Assembly: GCA_000531095.1 (NCBI GenBank)
Contig: HG799469.1
Span: forward strand, 177,579-241,578
Direction: 5' to 3'
From: Gemmata massiliana
Lineage (GTDB): Bacteria; Planctomycetota; Planctomycetia; Gemmatales; Gemmataceae
Length of the DNA stretch: 64,000 nucleotides
Part shown: piece after piece, positions 54,932 to 64,000 of the stretch
Position numbering within the stretch: the first letter of the stretch is position 1
Layout: each line of letters starts with the position of its first letter
Notes under the pieces: generated by a model
Told to the model about the DNA's origin: nothing
Databases searched by the model: none
What the model saw: only the letters and a program-made list of their open reading frames with translations
Position numbers and translations under genes: made by a program

Positions 54932-56020
54932 ATGAAAGCGCCACGGTCGGCTCGTTGGGCCGTCTGTTTTGGTCTGTTGATTGCTGCCGCCTTCGCTGCC
55001 TCTTCGACCGCTGCCGATCCCGAAACGAAATGGGATCCGGCGCGCACGACGCAACCGGAAGACCTCGCGGAACTGAAGCTGCTTCAGGCCACCGTGAAGA
55101 AGGTCGTGGACAAGTGCTCGCCGGCCACGGTCGCCGTGCTCTACGGCGCGAGCGCCGGGAGCGGGGTCATCGTGAGCGAGGACGGGTTGGTCCTCACCGC
55201 GGCACACGTCATCCGCGACTACGAGATGCCGAAGAAGGGCTCCCTCGAGGGCCGCGCGCTGCCGTTCACCGCGGGCAAAGAGGTGACCATCCGGCTGCCC
55301 GACGGCGACACCGTCGAGGGCAAGACCCTCGGCATCAACGAGGGCATCGACAGCGGCATGGTGCAGATCACCGGTAAGAAGTCGAAGAAGGGCACGTGGC
55401 CGAAGGACGGTAAGTGGCCGTTCCTTCCGGTCGCGAAGTCCGGTGCCCTGCAAAAGGGCACGTGGGTCGTGTCCCTCGGGCACCCGAACGGCCCGCGCGA
55501 CGGCCGCCCGCCGGTCGCCCGCCTGGGGCGCATCCAGGGGAGCACGAAGAGCATCCTGCGCACCGACTGCACGCTGGTCGGGGGCGACTCCGGCGGCCCG
55601 CTGTTCGACCTGAACGGCAACGTGATCGGCATCCACAGCCGCATCGGGCTGCCCATCTCGCAGAACATCCACGTGCAGGCCGACCAGTTCAAGAACGACT
55701 GGGACAAGCTCGTCGCGGGCGAATGGGTCGACCAACCGAAGACCACCAAGAGCGGCGGCGGGGCGTACATCGGCGTCGTGTTCCCGGACGACGACGAGGA
55801 AGACGCCTGGCTGAAGGAGGTCGAAGACGACGGCCCCGCCGGGCGCGGCGGGCTGAAAATCGGCGACACGATCACCAAGTTCAACAACGACGTTGTGAAA
55901 TCCGTCAAGGCGTTCCGCAAACAAATGGAGTCCGCGAAGCCGGGCGACCAGGTGCGGATTACCGTGCGCCGCGGGACCACGATCCTGGTCCTGCCGGTGA
56001 CTCTGAGCAAACGGGCGTAG
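54932..56020 (+). CDS. Secreted trypsin-like serine protease with PDZ domain (HtrA-like)
   Basis: 362 residues with a signal peptide (AVCFGLLIAAAFAASSTAA). The chymotrypsin-fold domain has a complete triad: His92 (LTAAHV), Asp140 (GIDSGMV) and Ser220 (GGDSGGPLFD). A PDZ domain covers about 270-355 (AYIGVVFPDDDEEDAWLKEV, GLKIGDTITKFNND). Likely periplasmic protein quality control. A large insertion before Asp140 (KGSLEGRALPF) departs from E. coli DegP. Start ATG 54932 with GGAG 9 bases upstream. A paralogue-like gene follows 146 bases downstream. Confidence 0.9.
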   Translation: MKAPRSARWAVCFGLLIAAAFAASSTAADPETKWDPARTTQPEDLAELKLLQATVKKVVDKCSPATVAVLYGASAGSGVIVSEDGLVLTAAHVIRDYEMPKKGSLEGRALPFTAGKEVTIRLPDGDTVEGKTLGINEGIDSGMVQITGKKSKKGTWPKDGKWPFLPVAKSGALQKGTWVVSLGHPNGPRDGRPPVARLGRIQGSTKSILRTDCTLVGGDSGGPLFDLNGNVIGIHSRIGLPISQNIHVQADQFKNDWDKLVAGEWVDQPKTTKSGGGAYIGVVFPDDDEEDAWLKEVEDDGPAGRGGLKIGDTITKFNNDVVKSVKAFRKQMESAKPGDQVRITVRRGTTILVLPVTLSKRA

Positions 56021-56166
56021 TGCGCCCCGGTCCCCCGCGCCGCTGGGGCGCGGGACGAGGCCCGGGGTTCCGCCCGCAACCGTCCTTTCCTGACCCACGG
56101 GCCGAGGTGCCCGTGCACGTTCCCCACCAGTTTCTTTCTCAACCCACCTGAGCGGAGTTACGACCG

Positions 56167-57402
56167 ATGATCGCGCGTCTGCTTGCTACCGCCGTGGTAC
56201 TGGCCGCAGCCGGTTCCCCGGCCCTCGCCCAACTCGGAAAGGACGCCAAACTGCTCGCGCCGTTCAAACCGGTCGTGGCGAAGGCGAACGAGTCGACGGT
56301 CCGGATCAAGTGCGACGACAAGGACACGGTCCTCGGGACGGTCGTCGACGAGTCCGGCTACATCCTCACGAAAGCGAGCGAGCTGAAGGGCGCGGTCTGG
56401 GTCCGCCTGCCCGACGGCAGCGAGTACGAGGCGACCACCGTCGCCGCGCACAACGCCACGGACCTCGCGCTCCTGAAGGTGGACGTAAAGGGGCTGAAGG
56501 CGGTCACGTTCGCGGACACCGCCGCGGTCCCCGCGGGGAACTGGGTGGCCGCGGCCGGCCCCACGAGCGACCCGGTCTCGGTGGGCATCGTCAGCGTGAT
56601 GACCCGCAACCTGACCGGGCGCGACACCGTCATCACGAACCCGAACCGCGGGTACCTGGGGATCTACCCGACCGACGAGAAGGACGACAAGGGCGCGCTC
56701 GTCGGGGCCAAGATCTCCGAACTCAACCCCGGCGGCGCGGCCGAAAAAGCGGGCCTGAAGTCCGACGACGTCATCATCGAGATGAACGGCAAGAAGATCG
56801 TCGGGCAGACCTCGCTCCGCGACTTCCTCGACACGCTCCGCGGCGGCGACACCATCAACGTGAAGGCGAAGCGCAAGGGCGAACTGAAGGACTTCAAGGT
56901 GACGCTCGGGAGCGCACCGAAGGACCGCGGGGACGTGCAGAACTCGATGGGCAGCAACCTGTCCGGGCGCCGGACCGGGTTCGAGAAGGTGCTCCAGACC
57001 GACCTGGTCGTGGACGCCAAGGATTGCGGCGGACCGGTGGTCGACCTCGAGGGCAACGTCCTGGGGATCAACATCGCCCGGGCCGGGCGCGTCGAAACGT
57101 GGGTGCTGCCGAGCGAAGTGATCCGCCCGCTGCTCCCGCAATTTCAAGGCCGGCAAGTTCGCGCCGGTCAGCGCGCCGGGTTGCTTTGCCGACCGCCCCA
57201 GCCCCGCGCAAGTCGGGCAAGTAAACGTCCACAGGGCAACGTCCTGGGGATCAACATCGCCCGGGCCGGGCGCGTCGAAACGTGGGTGCTGCCGAGCGAA
57301 GTGATCCGCCCGCTGCTCCCGCAATTCAAGGCCGGCAAGTTCGCGCCGGTCAGCGCGCCGGTGCTGCCGACCGCCCCAGCCCCGCGCAAGTCGGGCAAGT
57401 AA
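56167..57402 (+). CDS. Trypsin/PDZ pseudoprotease with tandemly duplicated C-terminus
   Basis: 411 residues with a signal peptide (MIARLLATAVVLAAAGSPAL). The PDZ domain (about 160-245, GYLGIYPTDEKDDKGALVGA) lies inside the trypsin fold, between its N-terminal strand region and the GxSGGP-type loop. The triad is broken: Ser71 sits at the His position (LTKASEL), Asp99 is kept (HNATDLALL), and the nucleophile position is Cys287 (KDCGGPVVD). Probably an inactive, binding-only protease. The C-terminal 61 codons are repeated in tandem (57051-57233 and 57234-57410), so the protein carries GNVLGINIARAGRVETWVLP twice. The first copy contains indels that skip the original stop. Confidence 0.8.
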   Translation: MIARLLATAVVLAAAGSPALAQLGKDAKLLAPFKPVVAKANESTVRIKCDDKDTVLGTVVDESGYILTKASELKGAVWVRLPDGSEYEATTVAAHNATDLALLKVDVKGLKAVTFADTAAVPAGNWVAAAGPTSDPVSVGIVSVMTRNLTGRDTVITNPNRGYLGIYPTDEKDDKGALVGAKISELNPGGAAEKAGLKSDDVIIEMNGKKIVGQTSLRDFLDTLRGGDTINVKAKRKGELKDFKVTLGSAPKDRGDVQNSMGSNLSGRRTGFEKVLQTDLVVDAKDCGGPVVDLEGNVLGINIARAGRVETWVLPSEVIRPLLPQFQGRQVRAGQRAGLLCRPPQPRASRASKRPQGNVLGINIARAGRVETWVLPSEVIRPLLPQFKAGKFAPVSAPVLPTAPAPRKSGK

Positions 57403-57410
57403 CGTCCACA
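57051..57410 (+). repeat. 183-bp tandem duplication inside the pseudoprotease gene
   Basis: 57051-57233 and 57234-57410 are near-identical. Copy 1 is 6 bases longer, by one T (CAATTTC), four bases (GGGTTGCTTTGCC region) and one A (GTAAACG). The three changes shift the frame so that the TAA in copy 1 is read through and copy 2 is again in frame. Both copies include the CGTCCACA that follows the true stop. Confidence 0.9.
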
Positions 57411-57421
57411 GGTCCGAAAAC

Positions 57422-57459
57422 AAAGGCCCGGCGCACCACTTGGTGCGCCGGGCTTTTTT
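57422..57459 (+). terminator. Strong Rho-independent terminator
   Basis: A 12-bp perfect GC-rich stem (57426-57437 with 57442-57453), loop ACTT, then TTTTTT. It stands 20 bases after the pseudoprotease stop and ends that transcript. Confidence 0.9.
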
Positions 57460-57505
57460 GTTTGTCACCCGTGCGGGGCGGGTGTCGCGGGTGAATGAAG
57501 TCAGT

Positions 57506-57889
57506 TTACTTCTTCTCGCGCTTGCCTTCGACGTCGAACGACCGGGTCTCGCCGCCGAACTCGGCCTCGGCCTTGCCCTTCACGGTGTCCTTATCGACCT
57601 TGAGCTTGTACTTGATGGTGAACTTGGTCCCTTCGCGCTCGCGGTCGACGGAGAACGTGAGTTCCCCGTCCTTGAACTTCACGTTGTCGAGCTTCACTTC
57701 CTTCTTGTCCTGCCCGATCGCGGTGCCGGTGAGTTTGTCCCCGTCCTTCTTGATGGTCACGGTCGTCTCGCGCTTCTGGCCCATGATGTCGGTTTCGCAC
57801 TTCCACGTCCCGACCGGACCCGCCTTGTCTTCGGCCGTTACGGTCCCGGCCAGCCCCAGTACCAGCGCCGCGGTGAGAAGCACCTTCAT
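57506..57889 (-). CDS. Small secreted beta-barrel-like protein of unknown function
   Basis: 127 residues with a signal peptide (MKVLLTAALVLGLAGTVTA). The mature part has alternating Lys/Asp/Glu beta strands (GTWKCETDIMGQKRETTVTI, KLTGTAIGQDKKEVKLDNVK), resembling lipocalin-like small secreted proteins. Convergent with the pseudoprotease gene across the terminator. No family named. Confidence 0.78.
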   Translation of the reverse strand: MKVLLTAALVLGLAGTVTAEDKAGPVGTWKCETDIMGQKRETTVTIKKDGDKLTGTAIGQDKKEVKLDNVKFKDGELTFSVDREREGTKFTIKYKLKVDKDTVKGKAEAEFGGETRSFDVEGKREKK

Positions 57890-57990
57890 GAAATGATCCT
57901 CAAGTGGCGCCCGGGCCGCGCCGCCCGACGGGACGGATCGCGCGGGTCGCCGTCGCGCATTCTAGGGATCGCCTCTCTCGCGCGGAGAAC

Positions 57991-58542
57991 ATGTCGCCGG
58001 ATTGCGGTGCCGGGACGTTCCGGGGGCGACACGTGCGTAGTTTCTCCGGCTGGTTCGCAAATTCGGGCGCAGTAGGATTGTTTGTTGAATTCGCCGCGGG
58101 GCAGGGGGCCGCACCGGAGCACGTGCGAAGGTGGCTCGTTCACGAGTTCCAGTGGGACCGAATCATGAACGCGGAGAGTGCGGAATTGCTCACCAAGAGC
58201 GGCTGGGCCGGAGGGCTCTTGATCGCGTCCCTACAGCTCTCGGTTCTGGTGATGGCCGGGTACGTGTGGCTGACCGTTCGGGCTTTTCGCCGCGGTGAGA
58301 CCGCAGTTGGTATTCTGCTTTCGGCCCTGGGGCTCCTGGTCGGAGGCGGGTGGTGCGCGGGCGTTCTGCTCGGGTTGGTGTTCGGCTGGGTCTGGGTGCG
58401 CCGGTGGAACGCGCTACCGTTCATGATCGTGTGGTCGACACTTGTTGCGTTGGTTATCGGTAACTTCGCTCTGGCCTGTGTAATGAAGAAAATGTCACTG
58501 GACGAGTGGCGCGCGTACTTCGGGTGGCTCCCGGCGCTGTGA
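57991..58542 (+). CDS. Membrane protein of unknown function
   Basis: 183 residues from ATG 57991 (GGAGA close upstream); a shorter start at ATG 58165 is possible. Three to four hydrophobic helices in the C-terminal two-thirds (LLIASLQLSVLVMAGYVWL, VGILLSALGLLVGGGW, FMIVWSTLVALVIGNFAL). Nothing recognised. It starts 100 bases from the divergent secreted-protein gene. Confidence 0.6.
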   Translation: MSPDCGAGTFRGRHVRSFSGWFANSGAVGLFVEFAAGQGAAPEHVRRWLVHEFQWDRIMNAESAELLTKSGWAGGLLIASLQLSVLVMAGYVWLTVRAFRRGETAVGILLSALGLLVGGGWCAGVLLGLVFGWVWVRRWNALPFMIVWSTLVALVIGNFALACVMKKMSLDEWRAYFGWLPAL

Positions 58543-58565
58543 GTGGGGTATCCAATACAGAAGGC

Positions 58566-58670
58566 AGAAGCATTTTTGACAGGATTAACAGGATCGACAG
58601 GATTCAGAAGACAAGCTCGCGTGTGGTATTGATCCGGTTGATCCTGTTCATCCTGTCAAAAAATGCTTCT
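58566..58670. repeat. Inverted repeat (GACAGGATTAACAGGAT family)
   Basis: AGAAGCATTTTTGACAGGAT at 58566 onward pairs with ATCCTGTCAAAAAATGCTTC up to 58670, with a loop near 58605-58630. Lies between convergent stops, consistent with termination. Confidence 0.7.
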
Positions 58671-58693
58671 TCGCACATCACCGGCCGGTTCAC

Positions 58694-60376
<1,683 letters not shown>

Positions 60377-60427
60377 CCAGACGTTGTTTTCCTTGATGAA
60401 CGCGCCCCACTTTCCGTCCGGTGATTC

Positions 60428-60590
60428 GCTCCCGCGCCGGGGTTGCGCCGCGAGAACCGGAGAACCTAACCCCCGGCCCCTTCCCTAAGAAGGAAGGGGG
60501 AGAAAAGCCATGCACCGCGGACCGGACGCCCTCTTCGGTATCAAGCCCCTCTCCGTTTAGGGGAGGGGTTGGGGAGGGGTTATCTTCCGA
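60428..60590. repeat. Dispersed repeat inserted in the S9 peptidase gene
   Basis: Contains CTAACCCCCGGCCCCTTCCC with AAGGAAGGGGGA, and AAGCCCCTCTCCGTTTAGGG with AGGGGTTGGGGAGGGG, a style of intergenic repeat in planctomycetes. It interrupts an otherwise continuous coding region between FSDESA and SPDGKW and adds a stop in one frame and a frameshift overall. Boundaries are approximate. Confidence 0.6.
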
Positions 60591-60902
60591 TGCGGACTCG
60601 TCCGAGAACCGCTTCTTCGGCGGGGCCACCGGCTTTGCGTCCTTCGGCAACTTGTCTTCGGCTACGATCTCGCGCGTTCCCTTCACCACGTCGACGAGCA
60701 CGAACTCCTTCTTCCCACCGGGCAGATTATTCTGGTACCAGAACTTCTCGCCGTCGGGGGTCCAGTTCGGTTGATTAACCTTCCCACCGACCACTTTTCC
60801 GGCGGTCCACTTGGAAACGCTGTTCGCTCGCTCGTAGTCGTCTTTCGTGCCCTGTGCGGCAACACTCGTGGTGAGCCAGAGGAGGGCGAAGAACCCCAGA
60901 AG

Positions 60903-61033
60903 GGGTGAAGGGGTGAGCGGGTGAAGGGGTGAGAAAACACCCCGGCCCGAGCACCGATGTACACAACCAGCAGCGCAACTCATGTTCGTTCCTCTGTGGT
61001 TTCTCACCCCTTCACCCGCTCACCCCTTCACCC
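60903..61033. repeat. 34-bp perfect inverted repeat around the S9 gene start
   Basis: Arms 60903-60936 and 61000-61033 (GGGTGAAGGGGTGAGCGGGT... and exact complement) enclose a 63-base loop with the ATG at 60983. The left arm is translated within the signal-peptide region (SPLHPLTPSP). The right arm ends 3 bases before the argG stop. Confidence 0.8.
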
Positions 61034-61035
61034 GT

Positions 61036-62115
61036 TTACACTTTCGCCCACGCGGGGGCGGTCACCTGCCCGTTCGCGGCCAGCGCGCGGGCGCTGACCT
61101 GCAGCACGCGGAGGAACCCTTCGCTGTCCGCGTGGTCGAACGAGCCGATCGCTTCCATGCTCGCGTTCGCTTCGGAGTACATCTGGTGCGGCACGTCCTC
61201 GGCCGCCTCGAACTCCGCGCGGCCCTTGTAGAGTTTCAGCTTGATCGTGCCGGTCACGAGGTTCGTGATCGGTGCGATCGCCCCGCGCGCCATGTGCGTC
61301 GCGAGGTCGAAGCCGTAGCCCTGGTAGATTTGCTTCGAGACGAACAGCGAGAGCTGGTCGAACAGTTCGCGCCCGCGGCGGTCGAGCACGAGTTGCAGCA
61401 GGAAGGCGTAGGCCGAGCCGAGCAGCTCCATCCCCGGTGCCTCGTACACGCCGCGGCTCTTGATCCCGACGAACCGGTTCTCGACCAAGTGCGTCGCGAT
61501 GCCGACGGCGTGCTTCCCGCCGATCGCGTTCGCGGTCTGGATCGCCTGGAACGCGGTGGTCGCCTTCCCGTTGATCGCGACCGGGCGCCCCTTCTCGAAC
61601 CGCACGCTGACGCTCTCCGGGGTGTCCGGTGCGTCCTTCGGCAGCACGCCCATGCCCGGGGTCACGAACCACGGCTCGGTGGTCAGGTGTTCGAGCTTCC
61701 CGGCCTCGTGCGTCAGTCCGAGCAGGTTCGCGTCGGTGGAGTAGGGGGCGTTCTTACTCGCCTTGATCGGCAACTTGTAGGAGTTGCAGTAGTCGATCAT
61801 TTCCGAGCGGCCGGGGAACTTCTTGAGGAACTCGCGGTCGCGCCACGGCGCGTACACCGTCACTTCCGGGGCCAGCATGTTCGTACACAACTGGAACCGC
61901 ACCTGGTCGTTCCCGCGCCCGGTGGCCCCGTGACTCAGCACGGTGGCGCCGCGCTTCTTCATTTCGGGAATCATCCCGGCCACGATCACGTGCCGGCCGA
62001 TCCCGGTCGTGTTCCAGTACGCCCCTCGTAGCGGGCCTGGAACTGGATCACTTCGATCCCGCTCTCCGCGATCATGTCGTGCAGCGGGATCGCGACGTAA
62101 TCCGCCGCGCCGCAC
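61036..62115 (-). CDS. argG: Argininosuccinate synthase, C-terminal part (frameshifted)
   Basis: From about 62025 down this frame reads AYWNTTGIGRHVIVAGMIPE, then NDQVRFQL, NLLGLTHEAG, ENRFVGIKSRGVYEAPGMEL: the C-terminal three-quarters of ArgG. The first 30 residues before AYWN are out of frame. The N-terminal ATP-binding part is the overlapping frame at 61986-62294. Adding one C to the run at 62022-62025 (plus strand) fuses them to a normal protein of about 420 residues. ArgG ligates citrulline and aspartate in arginine synthesis, so this indel is likely a sequencing error. Confidence 0.85.
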   Translation of the reverse strand: MRRGGLRRDPAARHDRGERDRSDPVPGPLRGAYWNTTGIGRHVIVAGMIPEMKKRGATVLSHGATGRGNDQVRFQLCTNMLAPEVTVYAPWRDREFLKKFPGRSEMIDYCNSYKLPIKASKNAPYSTDANLLGLTHEAGKLEHLTTEPWFVTPGMGVLPKDAPDTPESVSVRFEKGRPVAINGKATTAFQAIQTANAIGGKHAVGIATHLVENRFVGIKSRGVYEAPGMELLGSAYAFLLQLVLDRRGRELFDQLSLFVSKQIYQGYGFDLATHMARGAIAPITNLVTGTIKLKLYKGRAEFEAAEDVPHQMYSEANASMEAIGSFDHADSEGFLRVLQVSARALAANGQVTAPAWAKV

Positions 62116-62294
62116 GCGCGCATCCGCGTTTCGATCTCGTCGAAATTGGACTCGTCCGGCTGCGCGATATCAGCGGTGAAGCAAACGACTTTGACGCCGT
62201 TTTCGGTGAGCCACTTGGTGACGGTGCAGGAGTCGAGCCCGCCGCTCGCGGCGAACGCGACCGTTTGGCCCTTCAGGTCGGCTACGGTGGTCAT
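61986..62294 (-). CDS. argG: Argininosuccinate synthase, N-terminal part (frameshifted)
   Basis: From ATG 62294 (GAGG 6 bases upstream): MTTVADLKGQTVAFAASGGLD, the PP-loop ATP-binding motif in the form AASGGLDSC, CFTADIAQPD and IQFQARYEG, after which the frame is lost. Joined with the C-terminal part by one inserted base, it is a complete ArgG. Confidence 0.85.
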   Translation of the reverse strand: MTTVADLKGQTVAFAASGGLDSCTVTKWLTENGVKVVCFTADIAQPDESNFDEIETRMRACGAADYVAIPLHDMIAESGIEVIQFQARYEGRTGTRPGSAGT

Positions 62295-62365
62295 GATGAT
62301 CCTCAATGGTTTGCGATGAATAGGATTACGAAACGCGACCCGGGTTGCACACTCGCCGCACCATC

Positions 62366-62794
62366 ATGCCGCCATTCACGACGCTAACCGTCCCCGATTT
62401 GCTGCTCGAAGAGGTCGTCGCGCACGCCCGCGCGGATGTGCCGTTGGAGTGCTGTGGACTGCTCGCGGGCCACATCCGCGATGGCACCGGGTTCGTGACC
62501 GCGCGCTTCGCGATCGAAAATGAGTTGCGCAGCCCGACAGACTACCTGACGAACGCTCGGGGGATGTTCTTCACGTTCCGCCACATGCGCGAACGCGGCC
62601 TGGAACTGCTTGCAATCTACCACTCGCACCCGACGTCCGCGCCGGTCCCGAGTCGCCGTGACATCGAACACAACACTTACGGCGAAAGCGTCGTTCATCT
62701 GATCGTGGGGTTCGCCAACACGATACCCGAGGCGCGCGGCTGGTGGCTCACGGAAACGGAGAGCCGGGAGGCTCAACTCGACATTCGCGGATGA
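62366..62794 (+). CDS. JAMM/MPN-domain metalloprotease (Mov34/PAD-1-like)
   Basis: 142 residues. The JAMM motif is complete: Glu in LECCGLLAG and His86-x-His88-x7-Ser96-x2-Asp99 (HSHPTSAPVPSRRD). Bacterial forms cleave after sulfur-carrier proteins (ThiS/MoaD-like) to free their Gly-Gly end. No ThiS/MoaD or ThiF/MoeB gene is adjacent. ATG 62366 is used; divergent from argG and overlapping the next gene's 3' end by 22 bases. Confidence 0.9.
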   Translation: MPPFTTLTVPDLLLEEVVAHARADVPLECCGLLAGHIRDGTGFVTARFAIENELRSPTDYLTNARGMFFTFRHMRERGLELLAIYHSHPTSAPVPSRRDIEHNTYGESVVHLIVGFANTIPEARGWWLTETESREAQLDIRG

Positions 62795-63501
62795 GTCCAG
62801 AGCCCTCTTCCGAAGCGTTCCACTAACTCCCTGTAAGCGACTGGGCTGAGAGTGACACCCGTGAGACGCAAGGACCAAAGGCGAGGGAACACGGTCGCCC
62901 GCGCCAAGAGTAAGGCTTCGCGGTCCGCAATCATTGGGCGCGGGCGGAACGGGTGAATCGCGTTCGGTCCTCGGGCACTGATCTCTAGCTCCCGGAGCCT
63001 CCATTCCCACTCGGTGGCGACCAGTCGCTCGATCACCTCCGGGCAGGCGATTCCCGCATTAATCCGAACAAGAGTAATCTGGGAAACGTGAGGGCTGCTC
63101 AGCAGCGTTCCGATATCACTGGCCTGAACCTGGACGAGACGGACGTCGCACGCCGGGATCTGTGTCAGTAGTCCGCCACCTCGCGCCACAAACCCCTGGA
63201 AGTTCCGAAACGTAACACGATCCAGGAACCCGCGCCGAAATTGCCCGTAGGTGACGCCGTTCACTTGCGGCACTTCGGCTCGCCATTTTCCCGAGTGGAG
63301 CTTGCGTAGTTCTTCCACCCGGGCGTAACGCGGATCGAACTCCCTCGGCCGGTCAGGAACCGCGATTTGGAGACGGATGAATTCCGCGCGTTCGGGATCG
63401 CCGTTCTCTTCGAGCCAATCCGCGTACACCAATCGCACGGTATCATCGTCCGGGTTCTCGCAGATCGCCTTCAGAAACGGCTCGTAGCCCGGCGGTGGCA
63501 T
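62773..63501 (-). CDS. TIGR02996-domain protein
   Basis: 242 residues. The N-terminus is the TIGR02996 domain (FLKAICENPDDDTVRLVYAD, WLEENGDPERAEFIRLQI). The remainder shows weak leucine-rich-like repeats (SQITLVRINAGIACPEV, LWSLRLTGVTLSPVAYREL). ATG 63501 has AGGAGG 9 bases upstream; longer starts at 63525 and 63540 are less likely. Function unknown; second TIGR02996 gene of the window. Confidence 0.85.
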   Translation of the reverse strand: MPPPGYEPFLKAICENPDDDTVRLVYADWLEENGDPERAEFIRLQIAVPDRPREFDPRYARVEELRKLHSGKWRAEVPQVNGVTYGQFRRGFLDRVTFRNFQGFVARGGGLLTQIPACDVRLVQVQASDIGTLLSSPHVSQITLVRINAGIACPEVIERLVATEWEWRLRELEISARGPNAIHPFRPRPMIADREALLLARATVFPRLWSLRLTGVTLSPVAYRELVERFGRGLWTHPRMSS

Positions 63502-63615
63502 CGCGAGTCCCTCCTCAATCCTCATGAGACACATTAACAAACTCGCCGGTTCGAGCGCTGTGATTGGTCCGTACCGGTCTGGAATTCAGTCCACAGGGGG
63601 CTACGATAATCTTTG

Positions 63616-63646
63616 CAGGGGCGGTTCCACGTCGGAGCCGCCCCGC
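63616..63646 (+). promoter_or_regulatory. Hairpin in the gcvT leader
   Basis: GGGGCGGTTCC pairs with GGAGCCGCCCC (one G-T) across a 5-base loop. It lies about 25 bases before the gcvT start. No T-tract, and no glycine-riboswitch core was seen, so the role is open. Confidence 0.4.
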
Positions 63647-63670
63647 GTCCGTTTGTTGGGACCAACTTCG

Positions 63671-64000
63671 ATGGCGAACCTCTGCACCCCACTGTACCAG
63701 TGGCACGCCGATCACAAGGCCCGCATGGTGCCGTTCGGGGGGTGGGAGATGCCGGTTCAGTACACCGGTATCGCGCCGGAGCATAAAGCCGTGCGCTCGG
63801 GCGCGGGGCTGTTCGACATCTCGCACATGGCCCGCGTGAACTTCGGCGGGGCCGGCGCGCTCGCGTTCCTGGAGAAAGTGTTCACCAATTCCGTCGCAAC
63901 GATGAAAGACGGACAGGTGCGCTACGGTCTGGTCTGTAAGGACGACGGCGGCATCCTCGACGACATCCTCGTGTACCGCTGGCCCTACGGGTTCGCGGCC
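63671..64000 (+). CDS. gcvT: Glycine cleavage system aminomethyltransferase (T-protein), 5' part
   Basis: The first 110 residues of GcvT: LYQWHADHKARMVPFGGWEM, YTGIAPEHKAVRSGAGLFDI, SHMARVNFGGAGALAFLEKV and YGLVCKDDGGILDDILVYR, the usual folate-binding N-terminal region. The protein transfers the methylene group from the H-protein to tetrahydrofolate. The gene runs off the window; gcvH/gcvP could follow. Confidence 0.92.
   Translation, partial: MANLCTPLYQWHADHKARMVPFGGWEMPVQYTGIAPEHKAVRSGAGLFDISHMARVNFGGAGALAFLEKVFTNSVATMKDGQVRYGLVCKDDGGILDDILVYRWPYGFAA

Noticed and set aside
63541-63670. Glycine riboswitch before gcvT
   Set aside because: Only one simple hairpin is visible; no glycine-aptamer core sequence was found.

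Overview
The window reads as a planctomycete of the Gemmata type (Gemmataceae). Evidence: high GC with strong third-position bias, a DUF1559 prepilin-like protein, a PSCyt1/DUF1549/DUF1553 protein, two TIGR02996 'repeat-companion' proteins, a TIGR03067-like remnant, secreted trypsin/PDZ proteins, giant HEAT and TPR proteins, and many dispersed palindromes between genes. No rRNA, tRNA, CRISPR array or transposase was seen.

Left end (1-14296): a retron cassette. Two giant ARM/HEAT-repeat reading frames (the first with a BRCT domain; the second, with a beta-propeller, split by a one-base frameshift) are followed by a SWIM zinc-finger/WGR protein and a reverse transcriptase with retron signatures (NAxxH, YADD, VTG). 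RT + ARM + WHSWIM is, as I recall, the gene content of the poorly studied type XIII retrons. Just upstream (202-472) lies a folded element with the layout of a retron msr-msd RNA. A second full copy sits 44 kb away (44192-44446, minus strand) and the 3' half of a third is at 1-76. The copies share scaffold and loop, but their long stems are unrelated in sequence and each is perfectly self-complementary. This is the most interesting observation here.

Housekeeping (14257-21236): on the minus strand obgE, coaX and an MnmE-like GTPase in overlapping order, then argS and rsfS; on the plus strand a D-2-hydroxyacid dehydrogenase. 21263-25118 encodes an ABC ATPase and a large ABC-2-type permease. 25245-32363 holds a DUF4129 membrane protein, a PSCyt1/DUF1549/DUF1553 protein, a broken TIGR03067-like fragment, an ankyrin protein and an acetamidase/formamidase. 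32916-36094 is a compact module (MauE/DoxX-DUF1573 protein, Cys-rich secreted peptide, membrane-anchored secreted protein, DUF1559 protein) preceded by AT-rich DNA and bracketed by a 20-bp direct repeat.

36149-47371: an LRR protein, then a catabolic operon (enolase-superfamily dehydratase, DHDPS-family aldolase, MFS transporter, ceramidase-like hydrolase), then lineage-specific proteins (SMI1/KNR4, a protein sharing its C-terminal module, HExxH-HEAT). 47552-64000: a 1401-aa TPR protein, a CBS-SpoIIE phosphatase, a Nudix hydrolase, a LysE exporter, two trypsin/PDZ proteins (one a probable pseudoprotease with a 183-bp tandem duplication), an S9 peptidase gene broken by a repeat, argG, a JAMM protein, a TIGR02996 protein and the start of gcvT.

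Four otherwise well-conserved genes (HEAT protein, MnmE-like, enolase-superfamily, argG) each carry one single-base indel. Because argG is among them, sequencing or assembly error is at least as likely as real decay, and the split genes should be read that way.
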